From an uncultured bacterium (GTDB lineage Bacteria; Bacillota; Clostridia; Oscillospirales; Oscillospiraceae), in assembly GCA_947176765.1 (NCBI GenBank), contig CAMWRX010000003.1, positions 17,198 through 81,197 on the forward strand: DNA of 64,000 nucleotides, given 5' to 3'. Numbering within the stretch: position 1 is the first letter of the stretch; the number at the start of each line of letters is the position of its first letter. Of this stretch, positions 1 through 7,326 are shown piece after piece. The translations under genes were made by a program, and so were the position numbers. The notes below the pieces were generated by a model. That model did not search any database, was not told where the DNA came from, and saw only the letters and a list, made by a program, of their open reading frames with translations.

Positions 1-458
1 GTTCCGCCCAAGTGAGCATCTACGACGCTCGAAAAACGGACATAGGCAAACGGCAGCTCGGCTCTATGGGCTATGTACCTGGCCAGTTCTGTTTTCCCAC
101 AGCCGCTCTCTCCATACAGCATGAGGGCAGGCAGATAGGGAATGCCCATATCCGAAAGACGTTTGGCTGCACGATAGAGGGATATGGTTTTCTCCGCCGC
201 CTCCATCTCCGTTTTGCGGATCAGGAACTTTTCCTCTGGGAAAGCAGCAGAGTCCTCGACCGCCAAAAGGCCTTTGAGATTCTGAGGCAGCTCCATGAAG
301 CCTTTCGGCGCCCTCGTCATTCGGCGGAGCATATCATCTCGGAACGCGGCATCCTTTTGGGACGAAATTGCATTCAAGATACTTCTGGCCTGCATCTGCG
401 CCCGCCGCATATCTCCGTCGCACACATACCGAATAAGGACGCGCTCATCATTATTCAT
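1..458 (-). CDS. AAA-type ATPase, partial (cut by window edge)
   Basis: An open reading frame starts at ATG 458 and runs off the left edge, giving about 152 residues. After a helical N-terminus it carries a Walker A motif GESGCGKT near residue 120, preceded by a hydrophobic strand (LPALMLYG), as in AAA ATPases. It ends before Walker B, so the subfamily cannot be told; a DnaC-like helicase loader or transposition-type ATPase of a phage replication module would fit. Its start overlaps the end of the HAD-like gene by four bases (455-458), so the two are translationally coupled in the leftward element operon. Confidence 0.7.
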   Translation of the reverse strand, partial: MNNDERVLIRYVCDGDMRRAQMQARSILNAISSQKDAAFRDDMLRRMTRAPKGFMELPQNLKGLLAVEDSAAFPEEKFLIRKTEMEAAEKTISLYRAAKRLSDMGIPYLPALMLYGESGCGKTELARYIAHRAELPFAYVRFSSVVDAHLGG

Positions 459-985
459 GCGCTCTCCCCCTCCCGTGGGATGGCCTCCGGCTTGCGGCGG
501 TAGAACGTCCAGTCTGGTATATCCTTACAGTCAATAAGACGTCCGCTGGGAACAGTTATTACACCCTTGTTACAGAGGCAGTAATATCCTCCTTGCGGCA
601 AATTATAAACTGGAGTCCATACCGCCTCCCCGTCCATCTCCCGCAGCCCCTCCAAGGTCAGCGGGTCGTTGGGTGGCGCAGGCATATGTACAGCGCAATC
701 ATCCCAGTATTCATCTGCACTGATTTTTCGGCTCTCACTGCCGTAATGCTCCATCCGTTCCTGCAGATTTTTATTGACGGCATCGAATATCAGGCCGTGC
801 TCACCACACCACTTCACAGCAGCATCCAACAAATCTCCGTTTCGGCATGTCCACAGGATTAGGGCCGCGCCCTCATGCTGTGCTAACTGAGCGGCACGAA
901 TCACAGGCCAGTGTGGTGCGCCAATTTCCGGCCATGTGTTTTCGCATAGGCATCCGTCAAAGTCAATTGCGATTGCTTTTCTCAT
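455..985 (-). CDS. HAD-superfamily hydrolase-like phage protein
   Basis: This 176-residue protein starts at ATG 985 behind GGAGGCAACG. The N-terminus MRKAIAIDFDGCLCEN holds the HAD nucleophile motif DFDG, but position +4 after the first Asp is Cys-Leu rather than the usual Thr. A second HAD element follows (ALILWTCRNG, motif II Thr). This is the pattern of small phage HAD-like nucleotide phosphatases or polynucleotide 3'-phosphatase relatives. The C-terminal 70 residues are rich in Trp, Tyr and Pro and are not recognised. It overlaps the genes on both sides, which indicates one transcription unit. The substrate is unknown. Confidence 0.65.
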   Translation of the reverse strand: MRKAIAIDFDGCLCENTWPEIGAPHWPVIRAAQLAQHEGAALILWTCRNGDLLDAAVKWCGEHGLIFDAVNKNLQERMEHYGSESRKISADEYWDDCAVHMPAPPNDPLTLEGLREMDGEAVWTPVYNLPQGGYYCLCNKGVITVPSGRLIDCKDIPDWTFYRRKPEAIPREGESA

Positions 986-1373
986 CGTTGCCTCCAATTC
1001 TCCTCTCCAGCTCCGCCCAGGCTTCCTCGTTGAGTGGGCGGCCACAGATTGGGCAAAACTGCTCCTTAACCGAATACGTTGTCCCATCACCACAGCGGGT
1101 GTATTGCACCCCTCTTATGGCAAGCATTTCACCACACTCATGTGCTCCAACCGATTTGTCGAGAGATATGCACCACTCACACCCCTCCCACTGGCTCCTG
1201 TCCAATTTGGCAGGGGCCTGCTGGGCGCGGAGGGCGGCAGCTGCAGCGCGGCAAGCCTCCTTCAGCTCACGCACTGTTGTGTCGTTCCTGATCTCACCCG
1301 GCTCATAAGCAGCGACAATACTTTCTACGTGCTCCATTAAGCTCAATGCTTTAACCGCTTCTTCTCTAGTCAT
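963..1373 (-). CDS. Small zinc-ribbon phage protein
   Basis: A 136-residue protein begins at ATG 1373 behind a perfect AGGAGG. Residues 1-60 are predicted helical (MTREEAVKALSLMEHVESI). The C-terminal half carries paired cysteines (CEWC, and FCPICGRPL) expected to bind zinc, a form common in small phage proteins of unknown role. It overlaps the downstream HAD-like gene by 23 bases. A longer upstream extension is possible in frame, but it lacks a ribosome site and runs antisense to the small gene at 1419-1616, so I prefer this start. The function is unknown. Confidence 0.6.
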   Translation of the reverse strand: MTREEAVKALSLMEHVESIVAAYEPGEIRNDTTVRELKEACRAAAAALRAQQAPAKLDRSQWEGCEWCISLDKSVGAHECGEMLAIRGVQYTRCGDGTTYSVKEQFCPICGRPLNEEAWAELERRIGGNDEKSNRN

Positions 1374-1418
1374 AAGTCCTCCTATCTCCGGGCAAACTGA
1401 CCCAGAGGTGATTTTGAT

Positions 1419-1616
1419 ATGGCAAAGAAAGGCATGGCCAGGCCGGATTGGACGCACACCCATCCACGGAACGACGTCCCGCCGGTGCCGGAGATCCAGG
1501 GCAAGGCCAAACGCACCAAAGCGAAGGCCCGCCCCATCATCGCCGGCACCTCCGGCCCGGAAATGAAGGTGTACCACACCCGGCCCAACCCGGCAGACCG
1601 GGAGGATCAGTTCTGA
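1419..1616 (+). CDS. Small basic hypothetical protein
   Basis: A 65-residue, Lys/Arg/Pro-rich protein (MAKKGMARPDWTHTHPRN) starts at ATG 1419 behind AGAGGTGA and ends two bases before a strong terminator. It lies opposite to the surrounding leftward operon, between the zinc-ribbon gene and the methyltransferase locus. No domain is recognised. The ribosome site plus the adjacent terminator argue that it is expressed, possibly as an independent cargo gene. Confidence 0.45.
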   Translation: MAKKGMARPDWTHTHPRNDVPPVPEIQGKAKRTKAKARPIIAGTSGPEMKVYHTRPNPADREDQF

Positions 1617-1620
1617 CCCG

Positions 1621-1645
1621 CCGCCCCGGAAACGGGGCGGTTTTT
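1621..1645 (+). terminator. Rho-independent terminator
   Basis: Eight-base-pair GC stem (ccgccccg / cggggcgg) with a GAAA tetraloop followed by TTTTT, directly after the small gene ending at 1616. Confidence 0.85.
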
Positions 1646-1701
1646 CATTCCCCTTTCTATCTCCGAAATCGCCCGGAACACCGGGTAAAACTGCTGTGGC
1701 A

Positions 1702-2364
1702 CTACGGCGTTTCCGAGGCATTTAAGTCTGTCCACCCGAGAGGGAATCCCATGAGCCACTCGCCCCACATCGGGTTCAGCTGGCCACCAACATCCGTTCT
1801 CAAACTCCTTGAATTGTTTCCGCCGCTCGTTCCCTGGGCGTCGGATGCACAGGGAGTCGTATACAGCTTTGCCGCCTGAATCAACTTCATGGCATGGCGG
1901 CTCTGGCCGTTGTACTCCTTCCCCTTCAGATCCCCGCACTCCGCATCGAATCGCGTGGGGGTCGGGAACATCGCAACCGCTGTCTGTAGATCTGGGCCGC
2001 CCTGGCGTGTCGCTGTCTTGGACGCCCCTCTCCCGCACCGCCCAGTTGCGGTAGGCCACAATGGCGCATCGGTCTCTCCTGTGCGGGGCGTCGACGGCAC
2101 AAGCCGGAATAATAAACGCCTGGCAGGCGTAGCCGATACCTTCCAGGTCAGATATCGCCTGGTCGAGCGCCATGCTGACGATTCCAGCAACATTTTCTCC
2201 AACGACCCAAGCGGGCCGCAGCTCCTGGATAACTCTAAGCATTTCCGGCCAGAGGTAACGGTCATCCTCACGGCCCCGTCGCTTCCCGGCCACGCTGAAC
2301 GGCTGGCACAGTCACGGGAATCCACCGGAAATAACGTCAACTGTTCGAAGTCCTGTGGATTCAT
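1702..2364 (-). CDS. Overlapping same-strand phage protein inside dcm
   Basis: A 220-residue frame, shifted relative to the cytosine methyltransferase on the same strand, starts at ATG 2364 ([16 protein letters not shown]) behind its own ribosome site AGGGGGTG embedded in the methyltransferase coding sequence. The C-terminus [18 protein letters not shown] matches, from memory, a signature of a phage protein family often encoded next to dcm; Trp/Phe-Pro-Thr motifs in the middle (LWPTATG, MFPTPT) are also typical. The six-base insertion that stops the methyltransferase leaves this frame open. I think it is real and translated, although a GC-rich same-strand frame can stay open by chance. Its function is not known. 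Confidence 0.55.
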   Translation of the reverse strand: MNPQDFEQLTLFPVDSRDCASRSAWPGSDGAVRMTVTSGRKCLELSRSCGPLGSLEKMLLESSAWRSTRRYLTWKVSATPARRLLFRLVPSTPRTGETDAPLWPTATGRCGRGASKTATRQGGPDLQTAVAMFPTPTRFDAECGDLKGKEYNGQSRHAMKLIQAAKLYTTPCASDAQGTSGGNNSRSLRTDVGGQLNPMWGEWLMGFPLGWTDLNASETP

Positions 2365-2576
2365 AGAAACTATCACCCCCTAACGTCCGAATATCCCGCC
2401 AGCGCGGCACATCTGGCCAGTGCTTCTCCAGCACCTTCGTCGGGAAGTCCGCCCACTCGCATTGACCGACCGTTCGAAAGCCTGCCCACTCCGCCGCCAG
2501 GTCGAGGCCGCCTATGCCGGTGAATAGGGAGAGATGGGTCAACTTTCCGCCCATTCCAACGGATCCTCCTCGCTTT

Positions 2577-5072
2577 TTATCCGATCATGTCAAACAGCGA
2601 AATTGTCTCCTCTTTCGCCTCGAATTCCTTCAGGTACCCAACAGCATCCCGGAAATAGTCGTTGTTCAGTTCGATGGTATATCCCCGCCGTCCGGCCTTC
2701 ATGGCCTCCAGCGCCACCGTTCCCAGCCCGCCGAATGGGTCAAGCACCAGATCCCCCGGATTGCTGTAGCGATTGATGAGCCGATCCACGATGTCCAGCT
2801 GGAGCGGGCAGACATGGAGCGCCTGCCGCCGCTGACTCTGGGTTGTGTTCAGCGTCCTCATGCGGTTGATGTCGTCCCACACCTGATCCGTCCAGCTTCC
2901 CGGCGCCACCACCATGAAGGTGGCGGGCAGACGGCCGTCCGCATCCAGTTTCTTGGCCAGGGCCACATGCTCCTCGTAGCTGTACACCGTTCCCCGGCTG
3001 TATTTGCGGTACGCCGCCTGGAGGCGGTCTACCGGGATCTTCTCCAACTCCGCTTTGGTCAGCAGCCGGTCGCCGCTGGAGCGCTCAAAGGCATGGGCGT
3101 CGATCTGCCACTGGGCCCGGGTGTATTCCTCTTTGGACTTCACCACCGGCTCATCGGCGTATCCCTTTGAGCGGTCTGTCTGCTGCTTACAGAACAACAG
3201 GATGTACTCCGGGCACCCGACGCCCATCTTGGTGCCGTCCTTGCCGTTCTCCGTCCACCCCAGCCGGTAGGTCTGGTTGTTCTCCCGAACCACATCTGTT
3301 ACCACCGTGATCATGCCCATGTAGAAAAAGCCATGGCGCATATAATGCTGAATGCACAGGGCGTGGAAGGGCTCTATGGTTGGCCTCCCCGTGCCGGTGG
3401 CGTTGCCGAACAACACCCGGTCCTTTACGTGGCACGCGAACACCCGCCCCGGCTTCAGCGCCCGCAGCAGATTTGGTGTCAGGTAATCCATCTGCTCAAA
3501 AAAGCGGGCCGTGTCCTCATTGTGGCCGAAATCGTTATAGCTGGGGGTGTACTCATAGTGATTGCTGAACGGGATGGAGGTGACGATTAGGTCAACGCTG
3601 TTTTCCTCCATCCGCGCCGTCTCCTCCACGCAGTCGTTATTGACGGCGGTGAAGTTCTCGCCCTTGACTTCCACGCGCTCCACTCCAATGCTCCGGGCCA
3701 TCTGCGCGGCGGCCCGCGCCCCGCCCAGCCCATACTTTTTGACGATCTCCCGCATTTTCTCTTGCAGGTGGTTGTGCTGCTCCCACTTGGCCATCAGCGC
3801 CCGATAGATTGGGTCCTCCGCCTCGGTGCAGATCACGTCGATGATTACCCGCTCGGTCTGTAGGAAACGATAAATGCGGTGAATGGCCTGAATGAAATCA
3901 TTAAACTCATAGTCGATGCCAACAAAAATGGCCCGATGACAGTGCCGCTGGAAATTGCAGCCCGAGCCGCTGAGGCTCTTTTTCGTGGCGAACAGCCGGG
4001 TACATCCCTCGGAGAAGTCGATCACCCGCCGCTCCCGCTCGTCGTAGTCCATGGAGCCGTAGATGTCCACTGTCTCGGGCAGCGCCGCCTTGAGGGCGTG
4101 CCGCTCCGCCTCCAGGTCATGCCAGAGGATGAAGTGTGCGTCCGGGTCGCTGTCCACGATTTCCTTCGCCTTCGCCACCCGGGCGGCGATGCTCTCCCGC
4201 TTCTCCCGGCTGGCCTCAGACAGCGACATGGCTGCGTCGTTAATGATCTTGTACTGGCCGTCCCGGTCCTGGTTGTCGTTGTAGTGGTCGCTCACCACAT
4301 GGCGGCGCACCTCCAGGGGCGGCAGATCATAGCCCTCATCGGGATAGCCCAGGTCGGACGGCTTTGTGACCACCAGCGCCCAGGTGGACAGCCACAGCCA
4401 GAATTCGTCCTCCTTGTGGGGGTACAGCGTCAGGTTGTTTGCCTTGGTGCTGTCCCGCTGGAAGAACCGGGTCAGGGCTTGGCCGGTGTCCATCACCTCC
4501 AGGTACCCGGCGTAATGGATCAGCTCCTTGTACTTGTTGGGGGACGGCGTGGCCGTGCACACCAGCTTGTACTTCACGCCCTGGAATTTATCCAGAAACG
4601 TCTGGTAGGTCTTGCTGCCGAAAGATCTAAGCACCGACGCCTCATCCAGCGCCGTGGCGCAGAACGCGGAAGGATCCATATCACCGTCCCGCACCCGCTC
4701 GTAGTTGGTCATGAGGATGGGCGCGTCCCGGTGTTCCGCCGCCTCCGCCATAGTGCGCACATAGGGCGGCTGATCCATGCCCAGCAGCTCCGCCGCGTCC
4801 CGGCTGAACTCCTGGCGCACTCCCAGCGGCAGCACGATGAGGGCTTGTCCGCCCTCGTGGGCGGCGGTGAGGCGGCACCACTCCAGCTCCTGCACCGTCT
4901 TACCCAGGCCAAAGGATTCAAACAGCGCCCGCCGGCCGCCATGGCACGCCCAGATCACCGCGTCCCGCTGGTGGGGCTTCAGGGCCGGGTTCACCTCTTT
5001 GGAACTGACCTCGAAGCCTGTTTCTGGCGCCACCTGGATCTTGCTGCGCAAAAACTCAAGATATCGTTCCAT
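2577..5072 (-). CDS. SNF2-like helicase fused to DNA N4/N6 methyltransferase
   Basis: 831 residues from ATG 5072; a longer in-frame start would overlap the upstream gene. The N-terminal half is an SF2/SNF2-type ATPase: HQRDAVIWA, Walker A-like FGLGKTVQ near residue 70, DEAS in place of DEAH/DExx near 160, SAT-like TATPSPN, and motif [11 protein letters not shown] near 400. The C-terminal half is an amino-methyltransferase with catalytic motif SIPF (near 510) before the SAM-binding motif DPFGGLGT (near 780), the beta-class order. The fusion is typical of phage helicase-methyltransferases that protect incoming or replicating DNA; the target sequence cannot be read. The gene starts two bases after the stop of the upstream gene, so expression is coupled. 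Confidence 0.85.
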   Translation of the reverse strand: MERYLEFLRSKIQVAPETGFEVSSKEVNPALKPHQRDAVIWACHGGRRALFESFGLGKTVQELEWCRLTAAHEGGQALIVLPLGVRQEFSRDAAELLGMDQPPYVRTMAEAAEHRDAPILMTNYERVRDGDMDPSAFCATALDEASVLRSFGSKTYQTFLDKFQGVKYKLVCTATPSPNKYKELIHYAGYLEVMDTGQALTRFFQRDSTKANNLTLYPHKEDEFWLWLSTWALVVTKPSDLGYPDEGYDLPPLEVRRHVVSDHYNDNQDRDGQYKIINDAAMSLSEASREKRESIAARVAKAKEIVDSDPDAHFILWHDLEAERHALKAALPETVDIYGSMDYDERERRVIDFSEGCTRLFATKKSLSGSGCNFQRHCHRAIFVGIDYEFNDFIQAIHRIYRFLQTERVIIDVICTEAEDPIYRALMAKWEQHNHLQEKMREIVKKYGLGGARAAAQMARSIGVERVEVKGENFTAVNNDCVEETARMEENSVDLIVTSIPFSNHYEYTPSYNDFGHNEDTARFFEQMDYLTPNLLRALKPGRVFACHVKDRVLFGNATGTGRPTIEPFHALCIQHYMRHGFFYMGMITVVTDVVRENNQTYRLGWTENGKDGTKMGVGCPEYILLFCKQQTDRSKGYADEPVVKSKEEYTRAQWQIDAHAFERSSGDRLLTKAELEKIPVDRLQAAYRKYSRGTVYSYEEHVALAKKLDADGRLPATFMVVAPGSWTDQVWDDINRMRTLNTTQSQRRQALHVCPLQLDIVDRLINRYSNPGDLVLDPFGGLGTVALEAMKAGRRGYTIELNNDYFRDAVGYLKEFEAKEETISLFDMIG

Positions 5073-5074
5073 GC

Positions 5075-5440
5075 CTACTTGATCTCCCCTCGTTCCCTGA
5101 GCCGCCGCTTGGCGTCCTTGAGCATCCACAGGCTGATGTGCAGCTCCTCGCAGATCGCCTCGCTGTTCCGCCAGCCGCGATCGATCAGGTCTCGGACCTT
5201 ATCGGCCCGCTCCAAATTTCTTTTCACCGTTTCGACCGGCTGCTTACGCGCCTTTACTCGCGGTTCCTTCCCTCGAAGCGGGCAGGCTGGTGAGCTTGCG
5301 CGGCAGTTCGGCAATGAGCAGTTTAGGCACGCTTCCACGTTTTCCGGCGCATCCCTGGTAGAAATCGGCTTCACCGGCTCCGGCTCGCCGTATCCGGGCC
5401 TGGTGATATGCCCGATGCCGTATGGGCTAGACGTAATCAT
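5075..5440 (-). CDS. Small Cys-cluster and HTH-like phage protein
   Basis: 121 residues. A cysteine cluster (CLNCSLPNC, then C about ten residues later) in residues 38-55 suggests a metal site. The C-terminal 50 residues (ADKVRDLIDRGWRNSEAICEELHISLWMLKDAKRRL) look like a helix-turn-helix. ATG 5440 overlaps the upstream stop as ATGA, and the stop lies two bases from the helicase-methyltransferase start. It is probably a regulator or accessory factor of the element's replication/modification operon; the family is not recognised. Confidence 0.6.
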   Translation of the reverse strand: MITSSPYGIGHITRPGYGEPEPVKPISTRDAPENVEACLNCSLPNCRASSPACPLRGKEPRVKARKQPVETVKRNLERADKVRDLIDRGWRNSEAICEELHISLWMLKDAKRRLRERGEIK

Positions 5441-5655
5441 GAGGCATCGCCCCTTTGGTTCCAGACCTCCGCGGCTTCCTCCGATGGCTCAGGCTCCGGC
5501 GCGGGCAGCTCGATACAGACCGGGGCCACAGGGATGGGCACGATCTTGCCCGCTCGGACAATAGAGTGTGAGAGGCAGTAATAGCCTGCCAGTATCACCG
5601 CCACAGCCGCCGCCAGCACCAGGGCGGAGAGCAGGTCGTCAAGGCGTTTGTGCAC
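5437..5655 (-). CDS. Small membrane protein
   Basis: Preferred start is GTG 5655 (VHKRLDDLLSALV), because AAGGAGG lies seven bases upstream; an in-frame GTG at 5673 would lack a ribosome site. This gives 72 residues with one membrane helix (ALVLAAAVAVILAGYYC) near the N-terminus and an acidic, Pro/Glu-rich tail (ELPAPEPEPSEEAAE). Coupled to the next gene by ATGA. Unknown function within the element. Confidence 0.55.
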   Translation of the reverse strand: MHKRLDDLLSALVLAAAVAVILAGYYCLSHSIVRAGKIVPIPVAPVCIELPAPEPEPSEEAAEVWNQRGDAS

Positions 5656-5669
5656 TGGATACCCCTCCT

Positions 5670-5922
5670 TCACACTGACACAACCTTCATTCCCGGCATA
5701 TACCTAAACCGCTTCATATCGGAGAAGGTCGTAGGTTTCTCCGGGACCTTTACCGTATGGGCGGCCAGATACGCCTCCACGTCAGAGGGCTTGAAGCGGG
5801 TGAGGTTCCCGACCTTGTAGGCCCGCAGGCCGTTCTTTCGGTTAGCCAAGCGGTGGATGGTATGTACCGATACGCCCCACTGCTCCGCCAGCTCGGTGGG
5901 GGTCAACAGCTTTTCGTCCATG
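5670..5922 (-). CDS. HTH excisionase-like DNA-binding protein
   Basis: 83 residues from ATG 5922 behind AAGGAGG. The N-terminus LLTPTELAEQWGVSVHTIHRLANRKNG followed by AYKVGNLTRFKPSDVEAYLA is the MerR/excisionase-type winged HTH (HTH_17) that occurs in recombination directionality factors and small phage regulators. An excisionase role is plausible in an element with a tyrosine integrase, although the gene is 3 kb from the integrase and in the lytic-direction operon. A regulator is the alternative. Confidence 0.7.
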
Positions 5923-6037
5923 ATTCCTCCTTGATTTCCGTCCGCGCCTCTGGTATAATCAAGGCACGGGACTGATTTTTTCGTATTTGGTCTTCGTGTT
6001 GCCCCACCAGGTGCGCTACCACCGGGCGGGGCGCTTT

Positions 6038-6187
6038 TTACGCCCACAACTCGGCGCAGACCCCGGCCATCTCCGCTAGTGCCCAGGCATCATAGCCGTC
6101 GGCTTCGGCCTGGCCCAGCAGCTTCTCCCGCAGATGCGGGCTGGGCTGATTCAGCAGGGCCGCTTTGTAGTCTTCTAAGGTTTTCAT
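6038..6187 (-). CDS. Small hypothetical phage protein (49 aa)
   Basis: ATG 6187 behind AAAGGAGA gives 49 residues (MKTLEDYKAALLNQPSPHLREKLL...). Acidic and helical, with no recognised domain. It ends just upstream of a GC-rich imperfect hairpin (about 6003-6033). It sits in the leftward element operon and is divergent from the winged-HTH membrane protein at 6260. Confidence 0.5.
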   Translation of the reverse strand: MKTLEDYKAALLNQPSPHLREKLLGQAEADGYDAWALAEMAGVCAELWA

Positions 6188-6207
6188 GTGGTTGTCTCCT
6201 TTCGGGA

Positions 6208-6236
6208 TTGCTCTTCTCTCGCTCCGATGATAGAAT
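6208..6236 (+). promoter_or_regulatory. Sigma-A promoter for the 6260 gene
   Basis: TTGCTC at 6208-6213 and TAGAAT at 6231-6236 with a 17-base spacer, about 24 bases before the preferred GTG start at 6260. Confidence 0.55.
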
Positions 6237-6259
6237 GAGGCAGAAAGAAGGTGTTTTTG

Positions 6260-6628
6260 GTGGTAACAGAATATGACGTTCTTAAAGTTCTTGACGAATG
6301 CAACGGCGCGACACACGAAGAAATATCTCCCTCAGCAGAATTGGCGGACAAGCGCTCCACGTACAGATTATTAAAAATCCTAGAAGCGGACCAATTTGTT
6401 AAGCCTGCATTTCGGCAGGGCGAAGATTTTGCGTATTGCATTACACCTGTAGGGCAATACCGCTTGCAGCAGCTGAGAGAACAGATAGACCTTCGAGGCA
6501 AGGCAACCGCAGAAGCAGAGCAACAGAATCATATAGAAAGCATTCGATTTTGGATTACCTTCGTCGTTACCCTCATTGGCACCCTAGCCGCCATTGGGAG
6601 CCTAATTGCAACTATCGCTTTGCGTTAG
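6260..6628 (+). CDS. Winged-HTH protein with C-terminal membrane helix
   Basis: Start taken as GTG 6260, six bases after AAGAAGGTG; an in-frame GTG at 6251 lies inside that ribosome site. The 122-residue product has a winged helix-turn-helix (residues 5-60: YDVLKVLDECNGATHEEIS...STYRLLKILEADQFV) and ends in one membrane helix (FWITFVVTLIGTLAAIGSLIATIAL). A membrane-tethered DNA-binding protein is unusual in a prophage lysogeny region; an exclusion or sensing role is possible but unproven. It is oriented against the leftward operon and has its own promoter at 6208-6236. Confidence 0.6.
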   Translation: MVTEYDVLKVLDECNGATHEEISPSAELADKRSTYRLLKILEADQFVKPAFRQGEDFAYCITPVGQYRLQQLREQIDLRGKATAEAEQQNHIESIRFWITFVVTLIGTLAAIGSLIATIALR

Positions 6629-6722
6629 GCCCGTACCACCGCCATAGCAGAACCAGCAAGACAATGCCACAGACAGCCGCCACAGCGCTGGCGGCTGTTG
6701 CTATAACATGGGCAGTTTCCAT
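6612..6722 (-). CDS. Tiny single-helix membrane protein (36 aa)
   Basis: ATG 6722 behind AAGGGGGTG encodes 36 residues: a short N-terminus, one hydrophobic helix (AASAVAAVCGIVLLVLLW) and a basic tail (WRWYGPNAKR). It overlaps the 3' end of the opposing gene by 17 bases. The strong ribosome site supports it. It could be a small phage membrane peptide; the role is unknown. Confidence 0.45.
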   Translation of the reverse strand: METAHVIATAASAVAAVCGIVLLVLLWRWYGPNAKR

Positions 6723-6792
6723 TCGATTCACCCCCTTCCGTTCGTCGCTTTGTGGTCACGCGCTGTCCCAATCTGCCCGCCCATCAAGCACC

Positions 6793-6894
6793 TTACAAGC
6801 AATTACCATTCTTGGCCTTATCCAAAAACAAAGTCGAAGTGACTTCAACCGGCTTCTCCCATCCGAGCCTATCAACCAGTCTTTGGGGCTTCAT
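6793..6894 (-). CDS. Possible 33-aa phage peptide
   Basis: ATG 6894 to TAA 6793 encodes MKPQRLVDRLGWEKPVEVTS and 13 more residues. The frame lies in the direction of the leftward operon, just downstream of the Cro/CI-like gene, but its ribosome site (GAAAG) is weak. Low certainty. Confidence 0.25.
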   Translation of the reverse strand: MKPQRLVDRLGWEKPVEVTSTLFLDKAKNGNCL

Positions 6895-6942
6895 GGCTTT
6901 CAAATGCGGGTGCGCTCATTGTGTCATGGGCGGGCAGAACGG

Positions 6943-7152
6943 CTACGCGCTGTCCTGGCCGGTGCCCAGACCCAGCAGGTAGTCGGTGGAACAGTGGAAC
7001 AGTTTAGACATCTCCACCATCTTGGAAACTGGAATATCCGTTGTGCCACGCATCCAGTTTTTCATGGTTCCATACGACACGCCAAGCTTTTCAGCAAGAG
7101 CTACGCGACTCAGGCCAATGCGGGCACGTTCAGCGTCGATGTTAGGAAACAT
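6943..7152 (-). CDS. XRE/Cro-type transcriptional regulator
   Basis: 69 residues from ATG 7152, with GAAGGGTGGTG upstream; GTG 7161 or 7164 are alternative starts. Nearly the whole protein is an XRE HTH (ERARIGLSRVALAEKLGVSYGTMKNWMRGTTDIPVSKMVEMSKLFHCSTDYLLGL). It is transcribed leftward, divergent from the second XRE gene at 7327, with three operator-like palindromes between them. Position and size fit a Cro-like switch protein that turns on the leftward early operon. Confidence 0.75.
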   Translation of the reverse strand: MFPNIDAERARIGLSRVALAEKLGVSYGTMKNWMRGTTDIPVSKMVEMSKLFHCSTDYLLGLGTGQDSA

Positions 7153-7171
7153 ATTATTCACCACCCTTCTT

Positions 7172-7266
7172 TTTACCTGTTTCAGGTCAATTTTCAACTT
7201 TACAATACACCCGTTTCAGGTAAATGTCAATACGTTTCTAAAAAAAATTTACCCGATTAAGGTAAA
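7172..7266. promoter_or_regulatory. Immunity-region operators O1-O3
   Basis: Three near-palindromes share the core ACCyGwTTmAGGT: 7172-7190 (tttacctgtttcaggtcaa), 7208-7224 (cacccgtttcaggtaaa) and 7248-7266 (tttacccgattaaggtaaa). The middle one fills the spacer between the -35 and -10 boxes of the leftward promoter, the first lies just downstream of that promoter, and the third lies just upstream of the rightward -35. This is the arrangement of a lambdoid CI/Cro switch. Confidence 0.8.
7202..7230 (-). promoter_or_regulatory. Leftward early promoter
   Basis: On the minus strand, TTGACA (7225-7230) and TATTGT (7202-7207) are 17 bases apart, with operator O2 exactly in the spacer. Drives the Cro-like gene and probably the leftward operon. 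Confidence 0.75.
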
Positions 7267-7272
7267 ATGTTG

Positions 7273-7301
7273 TTGACATATACTTGTACTGGCCTTATAA
7301 T
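7273..7301 (+). promoter_or_regulatory. Rightward repressor promoter
   Basis: Consensus TTGACA (7273-7278) and TATAAT (7296-7301) with a 17-base spacer, 26 bases before the repressor start. Operator O3 abuts the -35 box. Confidence 0.85.
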
Positions 7302-7326
7302 TCATTAAGAAAAGGGAGGGCGTGAA

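Larger units (their letters stand above)
1607..2554 (-). pseudogene. dcm: DNA cytosine-5 methyltransferase with in-frame stop in catalytic loop
   Basis: In one reading frame this encodes a C5-cytosine methyltransferase: motif I ([19 protein letters not shown]), motif IV region (DVISGGFP...[12 protein letters not shown]), motif VI (VVGENVAG), motif VIII (DAPHRRDR) and the C-terminal LGNAVVPQQ element are all present in order. The catalytic PCQ motif is split: between the Pro and Cys codons lie six extra bases, TGA CTG, so an in-frame stop sits at 2312-2314. Without the insert the sequence would be the normal GGFPCQPFS. The rest of the frame is intact, suggesting recent inactivation, a readthrough-dependent product or a sequence error. 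Start is ATG 2554 behind GAGGAGG. A second reading frame (1702-2364) overlaps most of it. Confidence 0.85.

Noticed and set aside
2290..2316. UGA in dcm as a selenocysteine codon
   Set aside because: The normal catalytic Cys is still present two codons later, the change is a six-base insertion, and the hairpin behind it lacks a SECIS-like loop.
3879..5564. 561-codon plus-strand open frame opposite the helicase-methyltransferase
   Set aside because: No domain; antisense to helicase motifs that are conserved on the other strand.
6003..6036. GC-rich hairpin followed by GCTTTTT as a plus-strand terminator
   Set aside because: No plus-strand gene ends before it and the stem has mismatches. It may simply be part of the leftward transcript.
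7172..7266. Three spaced repeats as a mini CRISPR array
   Set aside because: They are 17-19-base palindromes overlapping promoter boxes between two XRE genes with uneven spacing and no cas genes, so they are operators.
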